DNA of 64,000 bases from Lewinella sp. IMCC34191 (GTDB lineage: Bacteria; Bacteroidota; Bacteroidia; Chitinophagales; Saprospiraceae). Both the position numbers and the translations under genes were made by a program. Shown in pieces: positions 8,978 through 17,617 of this stretch. The DNA lies in contig NZ_QNQZ01000014.1 in NCBI RefSeq assembly GCF_003390935.1, positions 33,184 through 97,183 on the forward strand, read 5' to 3'. The notes below the pieces were generated by a model, which had not been told where the DNA came from, ran no database searches, and saw only the letters and a program-made list of their open reading frames with translations. Within the stretch, counting starts at the first letter, position 1, and the number at the start of each line of letters is the position of its first letter.

Positions 8978-9826
8978 CTAGGCGGTGGCCAGATCCGTGG
9001 AGAGTGTGAGCTCTTTCCAGGCTTCCATGTCCCGGCGTAGGTCACTCATCTTCTTTTCGGCCATGGCGTAGGCGTCAGGGCCGAGTAGCAGGTGGAGGGG
9101 CGGATTCTCCGTGTCCGCGATGCGAATGATGGCCGCGGCTCCCTTTACCGGATCGCCGGGCTGGTTGCCATTGATCTGATCGCTGTGGACCGTTTCCGAT
9201 TCGCGGATCTCGGTATAGGCGGGCAGGCGGTTTTGCGGGAGGGTAAGGCTGCTGTCTTCGAGGAATTCCGTGCGGAAATAGCCGGGTGCCACGATGGTTA
9301 CCTTGATTCCGAACTGGGCTACTTCCGCGGCTAATGATTCGGACAGTCCCTCAACGGCGAACTTGGTGCCGCAGTACACTCCCCAGCCGGGGAAGCCTCC
9401 GGTGATTCCGGCGATGGAGGAGATGTTGATGATGTGACCGGATTGCTGGGTCCGCAACTGGGGGAGGACCGCCCGGATCACGTTGTGGGTGCCAAAGACA
9501 TTGATGTCGTAGTTCGTACGTGCCTCGGCGTCGCTTAACTCTTCCAGTCCGCCCAGCTGGCCGTAGCCGGCATTGTTGATGACCACGTCGAGGTGCCCGA
9601 AGGTTTCGATGGCTTCACTTACTGCCTTAGCGACGTCCGACGGATCGGTCAAGTCTACTTCCAAAGGGAGAAAAGCCGACGATTCCGTCCCTGCGGCTTC
9701 GCTCAGAGCGACCTTGCTGCGCGAGGTGGCGGCCACCGAATGTCCTGCTTCTAATAACTGGCGGGTCATCTCTAGCCCGAAGCCCTTGGATGCACCGGTA
9801 ATGAAAAACACTTTTGTGTCTTGCAT
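8978..9826 (-). CDS. SDR family NAD(P)-dependent oxidoreductase
   Basis: A 282-residue short-chain dehydrogenase/reductase. The cofactor-binding motif TGASKGFG is at residues 10-17, then NNAGYG (about 86-91), the catalytic Ser in INISSIAG and YCGTKFAVEG with the YxxxK pair (about 153-157). The SR residues after the second strand (ATSRSK) suggest preference for NADP(H). The C-terminal region resembles the many 'oxidoreductase, SDR family' proteins whose substrates are not known. The gene lies 82 bp downstream of an AraC-type regulator on the same strand, which probably controls it, and ends in a clear terminator. Confidence 0.92.
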   Translation of the reverse strand: MQDTKVFFITGASKGFGLEMTRQLLEAGHSVAATSRSKVALSEAAGTESSAFLPLEVDLTDPSDVAKAVSEAIETFGHLDVVINNAGYGQLGGLEELSDAEARTNYDINVFGTHNVIRAVLPQLRTQQSGHIINISSIAGITGGFPGWGVYCGTKFAVEGLSESLAAEVAQFGIKVTIVAPGYFRTEFLEDSSLTLPQNRLPAYTEIRESETVHSDQINGNQPGDPVKGAAAIIRIADTENPPLHLLLGPDAYAMAEKKMSDLRRDMEAWKELTLSTDLATA

Positions 9827-9908
9827 AGCAATACTTGTTTGATTACTACAAAGGTGCGGGGCTCAGCTCATGGCTGGTTTGCAGGGATCGGGCAATAACT
9901 TGCAAAAT

Positions 9909-10793
9909 TCAAACAGCTCGGTAACCGGAAGGACTCTGTCCGGTATGTCGCCGGAAGAAGTTTGCGAAGTGGGCGGGTTCCCGAAAACCGAGACTATCCC
10001 CGATTTCGGAAATGTTCCAATCGGTGTGCCGCAACAGGGCACGTGCTTCTGCGGCTACCCGTTCCGCGATGAGTGTGGTCGTGGTCTTCCCCGTATTATC
10101 CTTCACCGACCGGTTTAGATGATTGACGTGTACAGAAAGCCGGTCGGCATAGTCTCCGGCGGATCGCAGGGTGAATCGCTGCTGTAGGGAGTCGATCGGA
10201 AACTGCCGTTCCAGAAGCTCCAGGAATACCCCGGTCAGCCGCGCACTGGCGTCTATGGCTTCGTACACTGTTTCCGAGGGCTTCAGTTTGAGCGCGTAGT
10301 GAATCATTTCCGATGTATAGTTGCGCAGCAGGTCGTACTTCAGTGGGTAGTCGGAGTCCACCTCCCGTAGCATCTTTTCAAAAAGGTCTGTAACCTCTTT
10401 ATCCTGTTCAGCGGTCAGCCGGTACGCCGGGTGTCCTCCCGGACTAAACATCGGCAGTTCGGCCAGGGCGGGCGAGAACCTACCCGTCAGGAATGCTTCC
10501 TGGAAGATGATGAAGTACCCGTTAATCTCCTTGGATAGGCCTTCCCAGGTATACGGCACCCGCGGATTAAAAAAGATGAGCGTAGGTCCGTCGATGTCCA
10601 GGCTCTTATCCGCATAATGGTAGCAATTGCGACCCCGGATCAAGGTAATTTTAAAGAAGTCCCGCCGGCTATAGCGCACTTGTCCGCAGTTCGGATCCAG
10701 GATGTTTTCTAGCCGGAAGACGTTCGCTTCCCCTAAGGCGACGGTGGGTCCCAGGTGCGTGTCGCGAAATGACTGTAACGATTGGGTAGGCAT
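9909..10793 (-). CDS. AraC family transcriptional regulator
   Basis: A 294-residue regulator. The N-terminal part (about 1-170) is a cupin-like sensor of the AraC type (GRNCYHYADKSLDIDGPTLI, NPRVPYTWEG). The C-terminal AraC helix-turn-helix pair (about 195-294) contains RLSVHVNHLNRSVKDNTGKT, IAERVAAEARALL and ISEIGDSLGFREPAHFANFF, ending GQSPSGYRA. The ATG at 10793 is preferred to a TTG three codons upstream. The SDR oxidoreductase follows on the same strand and is the likely target; AraC regulators paired with SDR genes are common in Bacteroidota. Repeat family D lies behind its promoter. Confidence 0.93.
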   Translation of the reverse strand: MPTQSLQSFRDTHLGPTVALGEANVFRLENILDPNCGQVRYSRRDFFKITLIRGRNCYHYADKSLDIDGPTLIFFNPRVPYTWEGLSKEINGYFIIFQEAFLTGRFSPALAELPMFSPGGHPAYRLTAEQDKEVTDLFEKMLREVDSDYPLKYDLLRNYTSEMIHYALKLKPSETVYEAIDASARLTGVFLELLERQFPIDSLQQRFTLRSAGDYADRLSVHVNHLNRSVKDNTGKTTTTLIAERVAAEARALLRHTDWNISEIGDSLGFREPAHFANFFRRHTGQSPSGYRAV

Positions 10794-10934
10794 ACTGCTC
10801 AAACGCCGCGCGTCCTATCTTCGGTTGTATTGGATGGTATCGTATGTATTGTATTGGGGTGACTTATATGACCTGCCTGGCGCTAGCGTTGTGGTTTGCT
10901 TCCTGCTTTGCGTAGCGAATACTTTGCCTGGTGT

Positions 10935-11325
10935 TTTTTGGCTCGCCTGCGGCTCGGTTTTTTTTAACACCGATTTCAAGGATCGCTGCGCTAGGGCACG
11001 GATTAGACACGGATTTTGCCCGCATTGCTTGGGATCCACGGATTATTGAATGCGCTGCGTGCATTGCCCACAGGACGCTGTCAAACACTGCGTTATTCCG
11101 TGGCTCTGCGATATAATTTATTTGGTATACGTCGACTTTCATTCTTGCTGCTCGAAATTTCATTGGCTCGCCTGCGGCTCGGCCTTTTTAAACACCGATT
11201 TCACGGATCGCTGCGCTAGGGCACGGATTGATCACGGATTTTGCCCGCATAACTTCGGATTACACGGATTATTGAATGCGCTGCGCGCATTGCTCGCAGG
11301 GTTCTGTGGTGGTCTCATTACGGTG
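10935..11325. repeat. Dispersed repeat family D, two copies
   Basis: Two copies begin with GGCTCGCCTGCGGCTCGG at about 10939 and 11164. Each carries the CACGGATT segments and the hairpin, here AATGCGC-TGC-GTGCATT (with a G-U pair) in the first and AATGCGC-TGC-GCGCATT in the second. The sequence between 11340 and 11446 is low-complexity and rich in C and T on the plus strand (AACCCCTT repeats), with no gene seen. Confidence 0.85.
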
Positions 11326-11446
11326 CGTAGCGACCATTGTATTTGACGCCCGATCACCCAACGAGCGCAAGCGAGCTGCCCCGTCCCTTAACCCCTTTTC
11401 ACCCTATCCCCTTAACTCCTTATAACCCTTATAACCCCTTCCTGAG

Positions 11447-11614
11447 CTAGTAAAAGTAAGTCTTATAATAAGCCCACCACTCCCGCCAGTTCTTAATGAT
11501 CATCAATACCAAGAAGACGAGCAAGCCGATGCCGACGATCTTGGCGATGCGCCCGACCGAGCGATTCTTCTCGCGGCGGGTCCGGTAACGGTGGCGGGTG
11601 GATTGTCTGCCCAT
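11447..11614 (-). CDS. Small basic membrane protein downstream of parC
   Basis: A 55-codon open frame reads MGRQSTRHRYRTRREKNRSV, then a hydrophobic stretch IAKIVGIGLLVFLVLMII (about residues 23-40), then an aromatic tail NWREWWAYYKTYFY. The very basic N-terminus predicts a cytoplasmic N-terminus with the tail outside. It starts 41 nt after the parC stop codon on the same strand, so it is probably cotranscribed with parC. The coherent membrane-protein pattern and conserved-looking GC content support a real gene although it is short. The function is unknown. Confidence 0.66.
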   Translation of the reverse strand: MGRQSTRHRYRTRREKNRSVGRIAKIVGIGLLVFLVLMIIKNWREWWAYYKTYFY

Positions 11615-11655
11615 TCGGTAAAGATAGTGGCTGTCGGAACGACGCGCCGACGTGC

Positions 11656-14286
11656 CTAAAACTCGAATTCGATGGTATCGCCGGGTTTGACGCCGTTGTC
11701 CGAAGATTTGCCGTTCTGTTTGGCTTTATCGCTACTCCCCTCGACCGAAGCTTCTTCCTTTGGTAGGTAGGGCTCGTTCAATTCCTTGATGGAGATGAGC
11801 TTGCCGTCGTGGAGCTTGTTGCCAAGTGATTTCCAGCCCTTTACGTCGATGAAGTCGGCCAGTTTTTCGGTGGCCTCCTTCTTGTCGCGTTTCTCGCGCC
11901 AGGCGTAGGTGATTTCCGGCTCGGGGTGAACCGAGGCGAGGTACAATTTGCTCTGCCGGTGGTCGGAGATGAAACTGAAGGCCTGGCCGGGGGAACTGGT
12001 TTCGATGTTGAAACGCTTCACCAGGGTCACGCCCCGTTCGCCTTCGTAATACACGGCACTGACGACCATATCGTCGCTGTACTTCCCGATGTAGTACAGG
12101 TTCTTGGGGTCGTAGCGGCGGGTGAGGTCGAGTTCTTCCCGCTCGTAGCTGCCGTCTTTGTAGAGCGCCAGCAGCAAATCACCGGTGTCGAAGCCACCAA
12201 GGAATTGCCCGCGCTCGTCGAGGTTGAGACGGCCGCTGACCTCATCCATCCAGACCTTCATGGCCCCGAGGGTACTCTTTCCTACTTCCTTAAGGGTGAC
12301 CTTGCGGACGGGGTAGCGGGTCATGATGTTGCCCGCTGCACCGCGACTCTTGATGGCCAGGTCGGCGAAGTCGAAGTCGAAGTTCTTTTGGCGGGCCTTA
12401 GAGGACTGGCTTAGTTGGGCGGTAATGATCTCCGCCTCGCCGTTGGGATTGGCGCTGAAATAGAGCACCTTGGAGCCCTTCGTTTTTTTCGTGAGGTTGT
12501 ACTCGCGGTCGCGGGTTATAGCCGTGACGTTGAAGCGCTTGGCCATGGCGCGGCCGGTCTTGCCGTCGAGGTAGACCAAATTGTAGGTGGTCCGCTCGTC
12601 GCCCTTTTTCCACACATTGACGTGGATGATGTCCTTCCCGACGAATGTTTTGTCGTCGATCCGGGTGACGGTCATGATACCGTCGCGGCGGAAGACGATG
12701 ATATCATCGACGTCGGAGCAATCACAGACGAATTCCTCTTTCTTCAGGCCCTGCCCTACGAAGCCTTCCTTCCGGTCGACGTACAGCTTGGTGTTATTGG
12801 CCGCTACGGCGGACACCTCCACTTTCTCGAAGGTGGAAATCTGCGTTTGGCGCTCCCTACCCTTTCCGTACTTGTCGAGGAGCCCTTGGTACCAGCTGAT
12901 CGCGTATTCGGTCAGGTGCTCCAGGTCGTAGCGGACCTGCTTCAATTCCTCCTCCAACTTGGCCATCAGTTCGTCGGCCTTGAAGCTGTTGTATTTGGAG
13001 ATGCGCTTGATGCGGATTTCGGTCAGGCGGGTGATGTCTTCCTCGCTGATCTGGCGGGTTAGCAGCAGGCGCTTGTCGTTCTTTTTGGCTTCGTCGCCGG
13101 GTTCCCGCACGTACTTCTTCAGGCCTTCGAAGATGAGGTCAATGACCTCCTCAAAGCTTTCGGCTTCCTCGATGTCTCGGTAGATGCGCTCTTCGATGAA
13201 AATCTTCTCCAGGCTGGCGAAGTGAATCTTTTCGGTCAGTTCGCTCTCGCGGATCTTCAATTCCTGGCGGAGCAGGTCCTTGGTCTGTGCGGTATTGAAC
13301 TGCAGGATGTCCTCGACGGTGACGAAGTGCGGCTTATCCCCCTCGATGATCACACAGGCATTAGGGGAGACCGATAGCTCGCAGTTCGTAAAGGCGTAGA
13401 GGGCGTCGATGGTCACGTCCGGACTGATGCCCGGCGCCAGCTCGATCAGCAGCTCGACTTCGGCGGCGGTGTTATCCGTCACCTTCTTGATCTTGATCTT
13501 GCCCTTGTCGTTGGCCTTGATGATGCTGTCGATCAGGGTCTGAGTGGTCATGCCGTAGGGGATCTCCTTGATGGCAATGAACTTGTTGTCGATCTTCTCG
13601 ATCGTGGCCCGGATCTTGACCCGGCCGCCCCGCTTACCCTGCTGGTAGTCGCTGACGTCGATGGTTCCGCCCGTCGGGAAGTCGGGGTATATCTTGACCT
13701 TCTTGCCCTCCAGGATTTTAATGCTCGCCTTGCAGAGCTCGATGAAGTTGTGGGGCAGGATCTTCGTGCTGAGGCCCACCGCGATGCCCTCCGCGCCCTG
13801 GGCGAGCAGCATCGGGAACTTCATGGGCAGGTTGACCGGCTCTTTCTTGCGGCCGTCATAGCTGAGCTGCCAGTCGGTGGTCTGCGGATTGAAGACCACC
13901 TCCAGCGCGAATTTGGTCAGCCGCGCCTCGATGTAGCGACTGGCCGCGGCGGAGTCACCGGTCAGCGTGTTCCCCCAGTTCCCCTGGGGGTCGATCATGA
14001 GTTCTTTCTGCCCGAGGTTGACCAGGGCGTCGCCGATCGCGGCATCGCCGTGGGGGTGGTACTGCATCGTCTGGCCGATCACGTTGGCCACCTTATGGTA
14101 GCGGCCGTCGTCCATCTCCTTCAGGGCATGCAGGATACGTCGCTGGACGGGCTTCAGTCCGTCTTCAATAGCGGGTACCGCCCGTTCCAGGATGACGTAG
14201 CTGGCGTAGTCGAGGAAGTAATCCTCGTACATCCCCTTTAGTCCGGGCGCATCCCCGTCGGTCTCTATTCCGTGTTGATTTTGCAT
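11656..14286 (-). CDS. parC: DNA topoisomerase IV subunit A
   Basis: An 876-residue type IIA topoisomerase A subunit, which decatenates daughter chromosomes. The N-terminus has YASYVILERAVPAIEDGLKP followed by VQRRILHALKEM; the breakage domain has YHPHGDAAIGDALVNLGQKE and the catalytic tyrosine in AAASRYIEAR (about Tyr118). The coiled-coil region lies at about 390-450 and a beta-pinwheel C-terminal domain follows (about 500-830), ending in a charged tail. The pinwheel lacks a GyrA-box-like sequence that I can recognise, and the overall form matches the ParC proteins annotated in Bacteroidota. No parE gene is adjacent; upstream is repeat array B. Promoter elements at 14376-14406 match the Bacteroidota consensus. 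Confidence 0.9.
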   Translation of the reverse strand: MQNQHGIETDGDAPGLKGMYEDYFLDYASYVILERAVPAIEDGLKPVQRRILHALKEMDDGRYHKVANVIGQTMQYHPHGDAAIGDALVNLGQKELMIDPQGNWGNTLTGDSAAASRYIEARLTKFALEVVFNPQTTDWQLSYDGRKKEPVNLPMKFPMLLAQGAEGIAVGLSTKILPHNFIELCKASIKILEGKKVKIYPDFPTGGTIDVSDYQQGKRGGRVKIRATIEKIDNKFIAIKEIPYGMTTQTLIDSIIKANDKGKIKIKKVTDNTAAEVELLIELAPGISPDVTIDALYAFTNCELSVSPNACVIIEGDKPHFVTVEDILQFNTAQTKDLLRQELKIRESELTEKIHFASLEKIFIEERIYRDIEEAESFEEVIDLIFEGLKKYVREPGDEAKKNDKRLLLTRQISEEDITRLTEIRIKRISKYNSFKADELMAKLEEELKQVRYDLEHLTEYAISWYQGLLDKYGKGRERQTQISTFEKVEVSAVAANNTKLYVDRKEGFVGQGLKKEEFVCDCSDVDDIIVFRRDGIMTVTRIDDKTFVGKDIIHVNVWKKGDERTTYNLVYLDGKTGRAMAKRFNVTAITRDREYNLTKKTKGSKVLYFSANPNGEAEIITAQLSQSSKARQKNFDFDFADLAIKSRGAAGNIMTRYPVRKVTLKEVGKSTLGAMKVWMDEVSGRLNLDERGQFLGGFDTGDLLLALYKDGSYEREELDLTRRYDPKNLYYIGKYSDDMVVSAVYYEGERGVTLVKRFNIETSSPGQAFSFISDHRQSKLYLASVHPEPEITYAWREKRDKKEATEKLADFIDVKGWKSLGNKLHDGKLISIKELNEPYLPKEEASVEGSSDKAKQNGKSSDNGVKPGDTIEFEF

Positions 14287-14375
14287 CTGCTGTTCTTACT
14301 CACAAAGGCGGCCGGTTCCTGGATCAGGCTTTTACCTGCGCTCCGTCGCCATAAAGATCACGCTTTGGCCGCGCA

Positions 14376-14406
14376 CGAAGATACGTAATTTTGATTAACT
14401 AACAAA
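14376..14406 (-). promoter_or_regulatory. Bacteroidota-type promoter of parC
   Basis: On the minus strand TTTG (14403-14406) is followed after exactly 19 nt by TATCTTCG (14376-14383), close to the TTTG-N19-TAnnTTTG consensus of the primary sigma factor in Bacteroidota. Transcription would start near 14370, about 85 nt upstream of the parC ATG. The same TATCTTCG octamer occurs at 41096-41103 upstream of the ThuA/dehydrogenase gene. Confidence 0.65.
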
Positions 14407-14436
14407 ATGTTTGAAAGGGGTTTTGGTCTGGGTGGG

Positions 14437-14960
14437 GCCGCACACTCGCAGGTACCGCTTCTGCGTCGCGGTACACTCCGAGGTGCTGGGCTTTTCCCGG
14501 CAACGGACATAGGACCTCGGAGTGTTCGTAGGACCTGCGAGGGTCCGGTAGTACATAGGTAGACACTACTCCTGGGCCGCACACTCGCAGGTACCGCTCC
14601 CTCGTCGCGGTACACTCCGAGGTGCTGGGATTTCTCCCGCGAGGGACATAGGACCTCGGAGTGTCCGGAGGACCTGCGAGGGTCCGGTAGCATTTAGGTA
14701 GTTACTACTCCTGGGCCGCACACTCGCAGGTACCGCTTCTGCGTCGCGGCACGCTCCGAGGTGCTGGGATGCCCCCGGCGACGGACATAGGACCTCGGAG
14801 TGTCCGGAGGACCTGCGAGGGTCCGGTAGTATTTAGGTAGACACTAACCCTGGGCCGCACACTCGCAGGTACCGCTCCTGCGTCGCGGTACACTCCGAGG
14901 TGCTGGGATGCCCCCGGCGACGGACATAGGACCTGCGAGGGTCCGGACGGAACAGTAAAT
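14437..14960. repeat. Tandem array B: four nested-hairpin units of about 139 bp
   Basis: Unit starts (CCGCACACTCGCAGG) lie at about 14438, 14578, 14716 and 14855. Each full unit contains two nested inverted repeats: an outer pair CTCGCAGGT / ACCTGCGAG and an inner pair CACTCCGAGGT / ACCTCGGAGTG, both perfect. The fourth unit lacks the inner right arm: GGACCT followed by CGGAGTG... is replaced by GGACCTGCGAG, a deletion between two AGGACCT copies. The array lies upstream of parC and downstream of the metalloprotease gene. Translations through it are repeats, not genes. Confidence 0.92.
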
Positions 14961-15017
14961 ATCAATCCGACCCGGTTCGGCAGACGACCTCCGCTACGCT
15001 GCGGTCGGCGGACGAAC

Positions 15018-17450
15018 CTACTGCCCGATCGGGGAGCCGTCCGGCAGGTCGGGGACCGGGGTGGCTTCGTAGCTTTCGGGATTGACCAGATAAGCATTGA
15101 CGATCTGACTCAGGTAGAGCCTGTGCTCGTCCAGGTTGAAGTAGTTGTCGGGGGTCACGCGGTATTTGATGGCCTGCGCCAGCGCGCCGGAACTGACCGC
15201 TTCGCTGATGCCCTTATTCGCCGCCAGCCCGATCAGGTGGTGGACGAAGCGGCGCTCCACCATGCGCGCGATCTGCTCCTGGTAGCCAGCCCAGTTGCTG
15301 CCTTTCACCTGTCGGGAGATGGTGTTCCGGATGTCGTCCAGGTAATCCTTCAGGGTGGGCAGTACGTCACCGTACATCGTCCGCTGCTCGACTACCCGGG
15401 CCAGGCGCTCCGGGTGCAGCAGGAAGGTGAGGGAATTATCGGCCGCCGATTGCGCCATGGCCAGCGGGTCCAGTCCTCCGCCATTCTGAGTGTTGAAGAG
15501 CTCGCGATCCCGACCGTAGCCCATGGCCGGGGGCGGGATAAGTGACGTGATGCGCTTGGGAATTACCAGGGTTTCGGGGTCCACGGTCCGCAGCAGGGCC
15601 TCCCGGGCGGCGCGCTGTCGTTCCGGACTAGTGGGGGCGTAGGCTGGTTTTTCATTCGCTACCCGCACGCCGTAGTCGTATTCGTAGCCGCCGATGACCT
15701 TGGCCACGGCCTCCACCTGGTAGCGGTGCATGAGGTAGACCGGCACCAGCACACTCTCGAGTTCGGACAGCGGCATACCGACGGGGATGTTCTTCTCGCT
15801 GAAGTTCTGCAGGGCTACGGAGCGGAGTTTAAGCAGCCGGTCCATTTCCGCTACGGGGTCACTCCCGTTGTCCCACAGGTGCCCCTGTGGCTGGCTACTG
15901 CCCTGGGGGCGGGCGTCGGAGTCGCTGATGTAGCGCAGGCCCATTTCCTCGGTTTCTTCCAGGATTTCCCGCAGGGCGGTGGCTTCGTCGGTTCCCGCCG
16001 GGAAATCCTCGTAGCCGTAGCGGATGGCCTGCTTGTCCCACTCCCCGATGCCCGTGTCGTAGGCTTGGCTAAAGTCGATCTCGTCGTTGGGACCGAGCGT
16101 CACGTAGGGGGCGGGGTAGTCCATCACGGAGGCGCGGTCGTTGGTGCTGGCCGCGAAGTTGTGCGACAGGCCCAGGGTATGGCCGACCTCGTGGGCACTC
16201 AGTTGCCGCAGACGCGCCACGGCCAGTTCTTCCAGCCGGGGGTCGGGGGTGGTACCGTCTTCGCCGTAGGCTTCGATCATCCCCTGGGCAATGAGGAAGT
16301 CCTGCCGTACCCGCAGGCTACCCAGCAGCACGTGCCCCTTGATGATCTCGCCGGTGCGCGGGTCGGTGACCGAGCTGCCGTAGCTCCAGCCGCGGGTGCT
16401 GCGGTGTACCCAGTTGATGACGTTGTAGCGTACGTCAAGAGGGTCGGCATCCTCGGGCAGTACCTCCACGCGGAAGGCGTTGGTGTAGCCGGCGGCCTCG
16501 TAGGCCTGGTTCCACCAGCGGGCGCCCTCGATCAGGGCGGACTTGATGGGCTCGGGCGCGCCCCGGTCGAGGTAGTAGACAATGGGCTCCACCGGCTCGC
16601 TTAGCTTGGCGGCGGGGTCCTTCTTCTCCAACCGGTGGCGGGTGATGAAGCGCTTCGTCAGCGGCTGGTCGATGGGGGTAGCGTAGTCGGCGTAGCCGCG
16701 GGCATAGTAGCCGGAGCGGGGGTCGAAGGCGCGGGGCTCGTAGTTATCGTCGGGCAGCTCCACGAAGCTGTGGTGCATCCGCAGCGTGAAGCTTTCGCTG
16801 TTGGGGGCTACGCTGCGCACGTTACGTCCGCTGGGCTCGCCGGTGAAGGTGATGGTGGCCTCGAATTCGCTGTTCTTCGGGAAATTCTTGGTGTTGTCGG
16901 GGTAGAGGGCGCTGCGGTTGGCGTCCACTTTGTAGGTTCCTTCCTTGCTGCGCTTGAGGGTGTTGACCACGCCGTGGGCGTCGCTGAGCAGGAAATCGGT
17001 GAGGTCGATCAGCGCGCGATCGTCGGTCTTGGCGACTACCTTGAAACCCTCCAGTACCGACTGCGCGAAGGCATCTTGGACGCTCTGGGCTTCGGCGGGG
17101 TTGTCGGAGATGGCGCGGTAGTCGAGGTTGCGCTGTTGCAGAAACACCTTGGGTCCGACCCGTCGGAAGAACACGACGCGGGTATCGCCGAGCTGGTTGC
17201 GGTCGAGGCCAATGTCGTTGCTGCCCAGACCGGCGGCCAGGCTGTTGACGTAGAGGAAGTCTTCGTTCCAGCGGTCGATCTCCAGGTATACCTTTCCTTC
17301 TTCGTCGCTCCAGTAGAAGTCGAAGTACCCCTCCTTTTGCTCCATTTCTTCGGTCTTATCCGCGATGGAGGGGGTTTTCTTGTCTTCTTTTTCCTGGGCG
17401 GCGAGGGGCAGCAAAAATAGGATGAGCAGCAGGCTGAGTAAGTGGCGCAT
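15018..17450 (-). CDS. Secreted zinc metalloprotease (DUF5117/DUF4953 type)
   Basis: An 810-residue protein with a cleavable signal peptide (LLSLLLILFLLPLAAQ). The N-terminal region (about 35-210) matches the DUF5117-type module: GYFDFYWSDEEGKVYLEIDRW and VFFRRVGPKVFLQQRNLDYR. The catalytic part has HEVGHTLGLSHNF (His about 420), the extended metzincin zinc motif HExxHxxGxxH, and a Met-turn ASVMDY about 20 residues later. The C-terminal half (PERQRAAREALLR onward) is helical and matches DUF4953-type ends. Related proteins in Bacteroidota are annotated as zinc-dependent metalloproteases, substrate unknown. There is no T9SS sorting domain. A -7-like TAGCTTTG for the divergent epimerase lies upstream. 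Confidence 0.88.
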   Translation of the reverse strand: MRHLLSLLLILFLLPLAAQEKEDKKTPSIADKTEEMEQKEGYFDFYWSDEEGKVYLEIDRWNEDFLYVNSLAAGLGSNDIGLDRNQLGDTRVVFFRRVGPKVFLQQRNLDYRAISDNPAEAQSVQDAFAQSVLEGFKVVAKTDDRALIDLTDFLLSDAHGVVNTLKRSKEGTYKVDANRSALYPDNTKNFPKNSEFEATITFTGEPSGRNVRSVAPNSESFTLRMHHSFVELPDDNYEPRAFDPRSGYYARGYADYATPIDQPLTKRFITRHRLEKKDPAAKLSEPVEPIVYYLDRGAPEPIKSALIEGARWWNQAYEAAGYTNAFRVEVLPEDADPLDVRYNVINWVHRSTRGWSYGSSVTDPRTGEIIKGHVLLGSLRVRQDFLIAQGMIEAYGEDGTTPDPRLEELAVARLRQLSAHEVGHTLGLSHNFAASTNDRASVMDYPAPYVTLGPNDEIDFSQAYDTGIGEWDKQAIRYGYEDFPAGTDEATALREILEETEEMGLRYISDSDARPQGSSQPQGHLWDNGSDPVAEMDRLLKLRSVALQNFSEKNIPVGMPLSELESVLVPVYLMHRYQVEAVAKVIGGYEYDYGVRVANEKPAYAPTSPERQRAAREALLRTVDPETLVIPKRITSLIPPPAMGYGRDRELFNTQNGGGLDPLAMAQSAADNSLTFLLHPERLARVVEQRTMYGDVLPTLKDYLDDIRNTISRQVKGSNWAGYQEQIARMVERRFVHHLIGLAANKGISEAVSSGALAQAIKYRVTPDNYFNLDEHRLYLSQIVNAYLVNPESYEATPVPDLPDGSPIGQ

Positions 17451-17537
17451 AGGTTGAGTGGCTTGAACGCAAGGTAAGATAAAGGAACGGGGGTCGATTT
17501 TTCGTACGGCACAAACCGACGTAGCACCGTGTTACGG

Positions 17538-17545
17538 TAGCTTTG
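17538..17545 (+). promoter_or_regulatory. Bacteroidota -7 element for the epimerase gene
   Basis: TAGCTTTG matches TAnnTTTG exactly; no TTTG is found at the expected -33 spacing. It lies 73 bp upstream of the ATG at 17618 and overlaps the alternative upstream start at 17543, which argues for the downstream start. Confidence 0.45.
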
Positions 17546-17617
17546 ACGCATGGCCGTTTGGCCAGACGGGTGACCACGAATGGAACCACGGTGCGAAACG
17601 ATATCAACCAACCAGCA

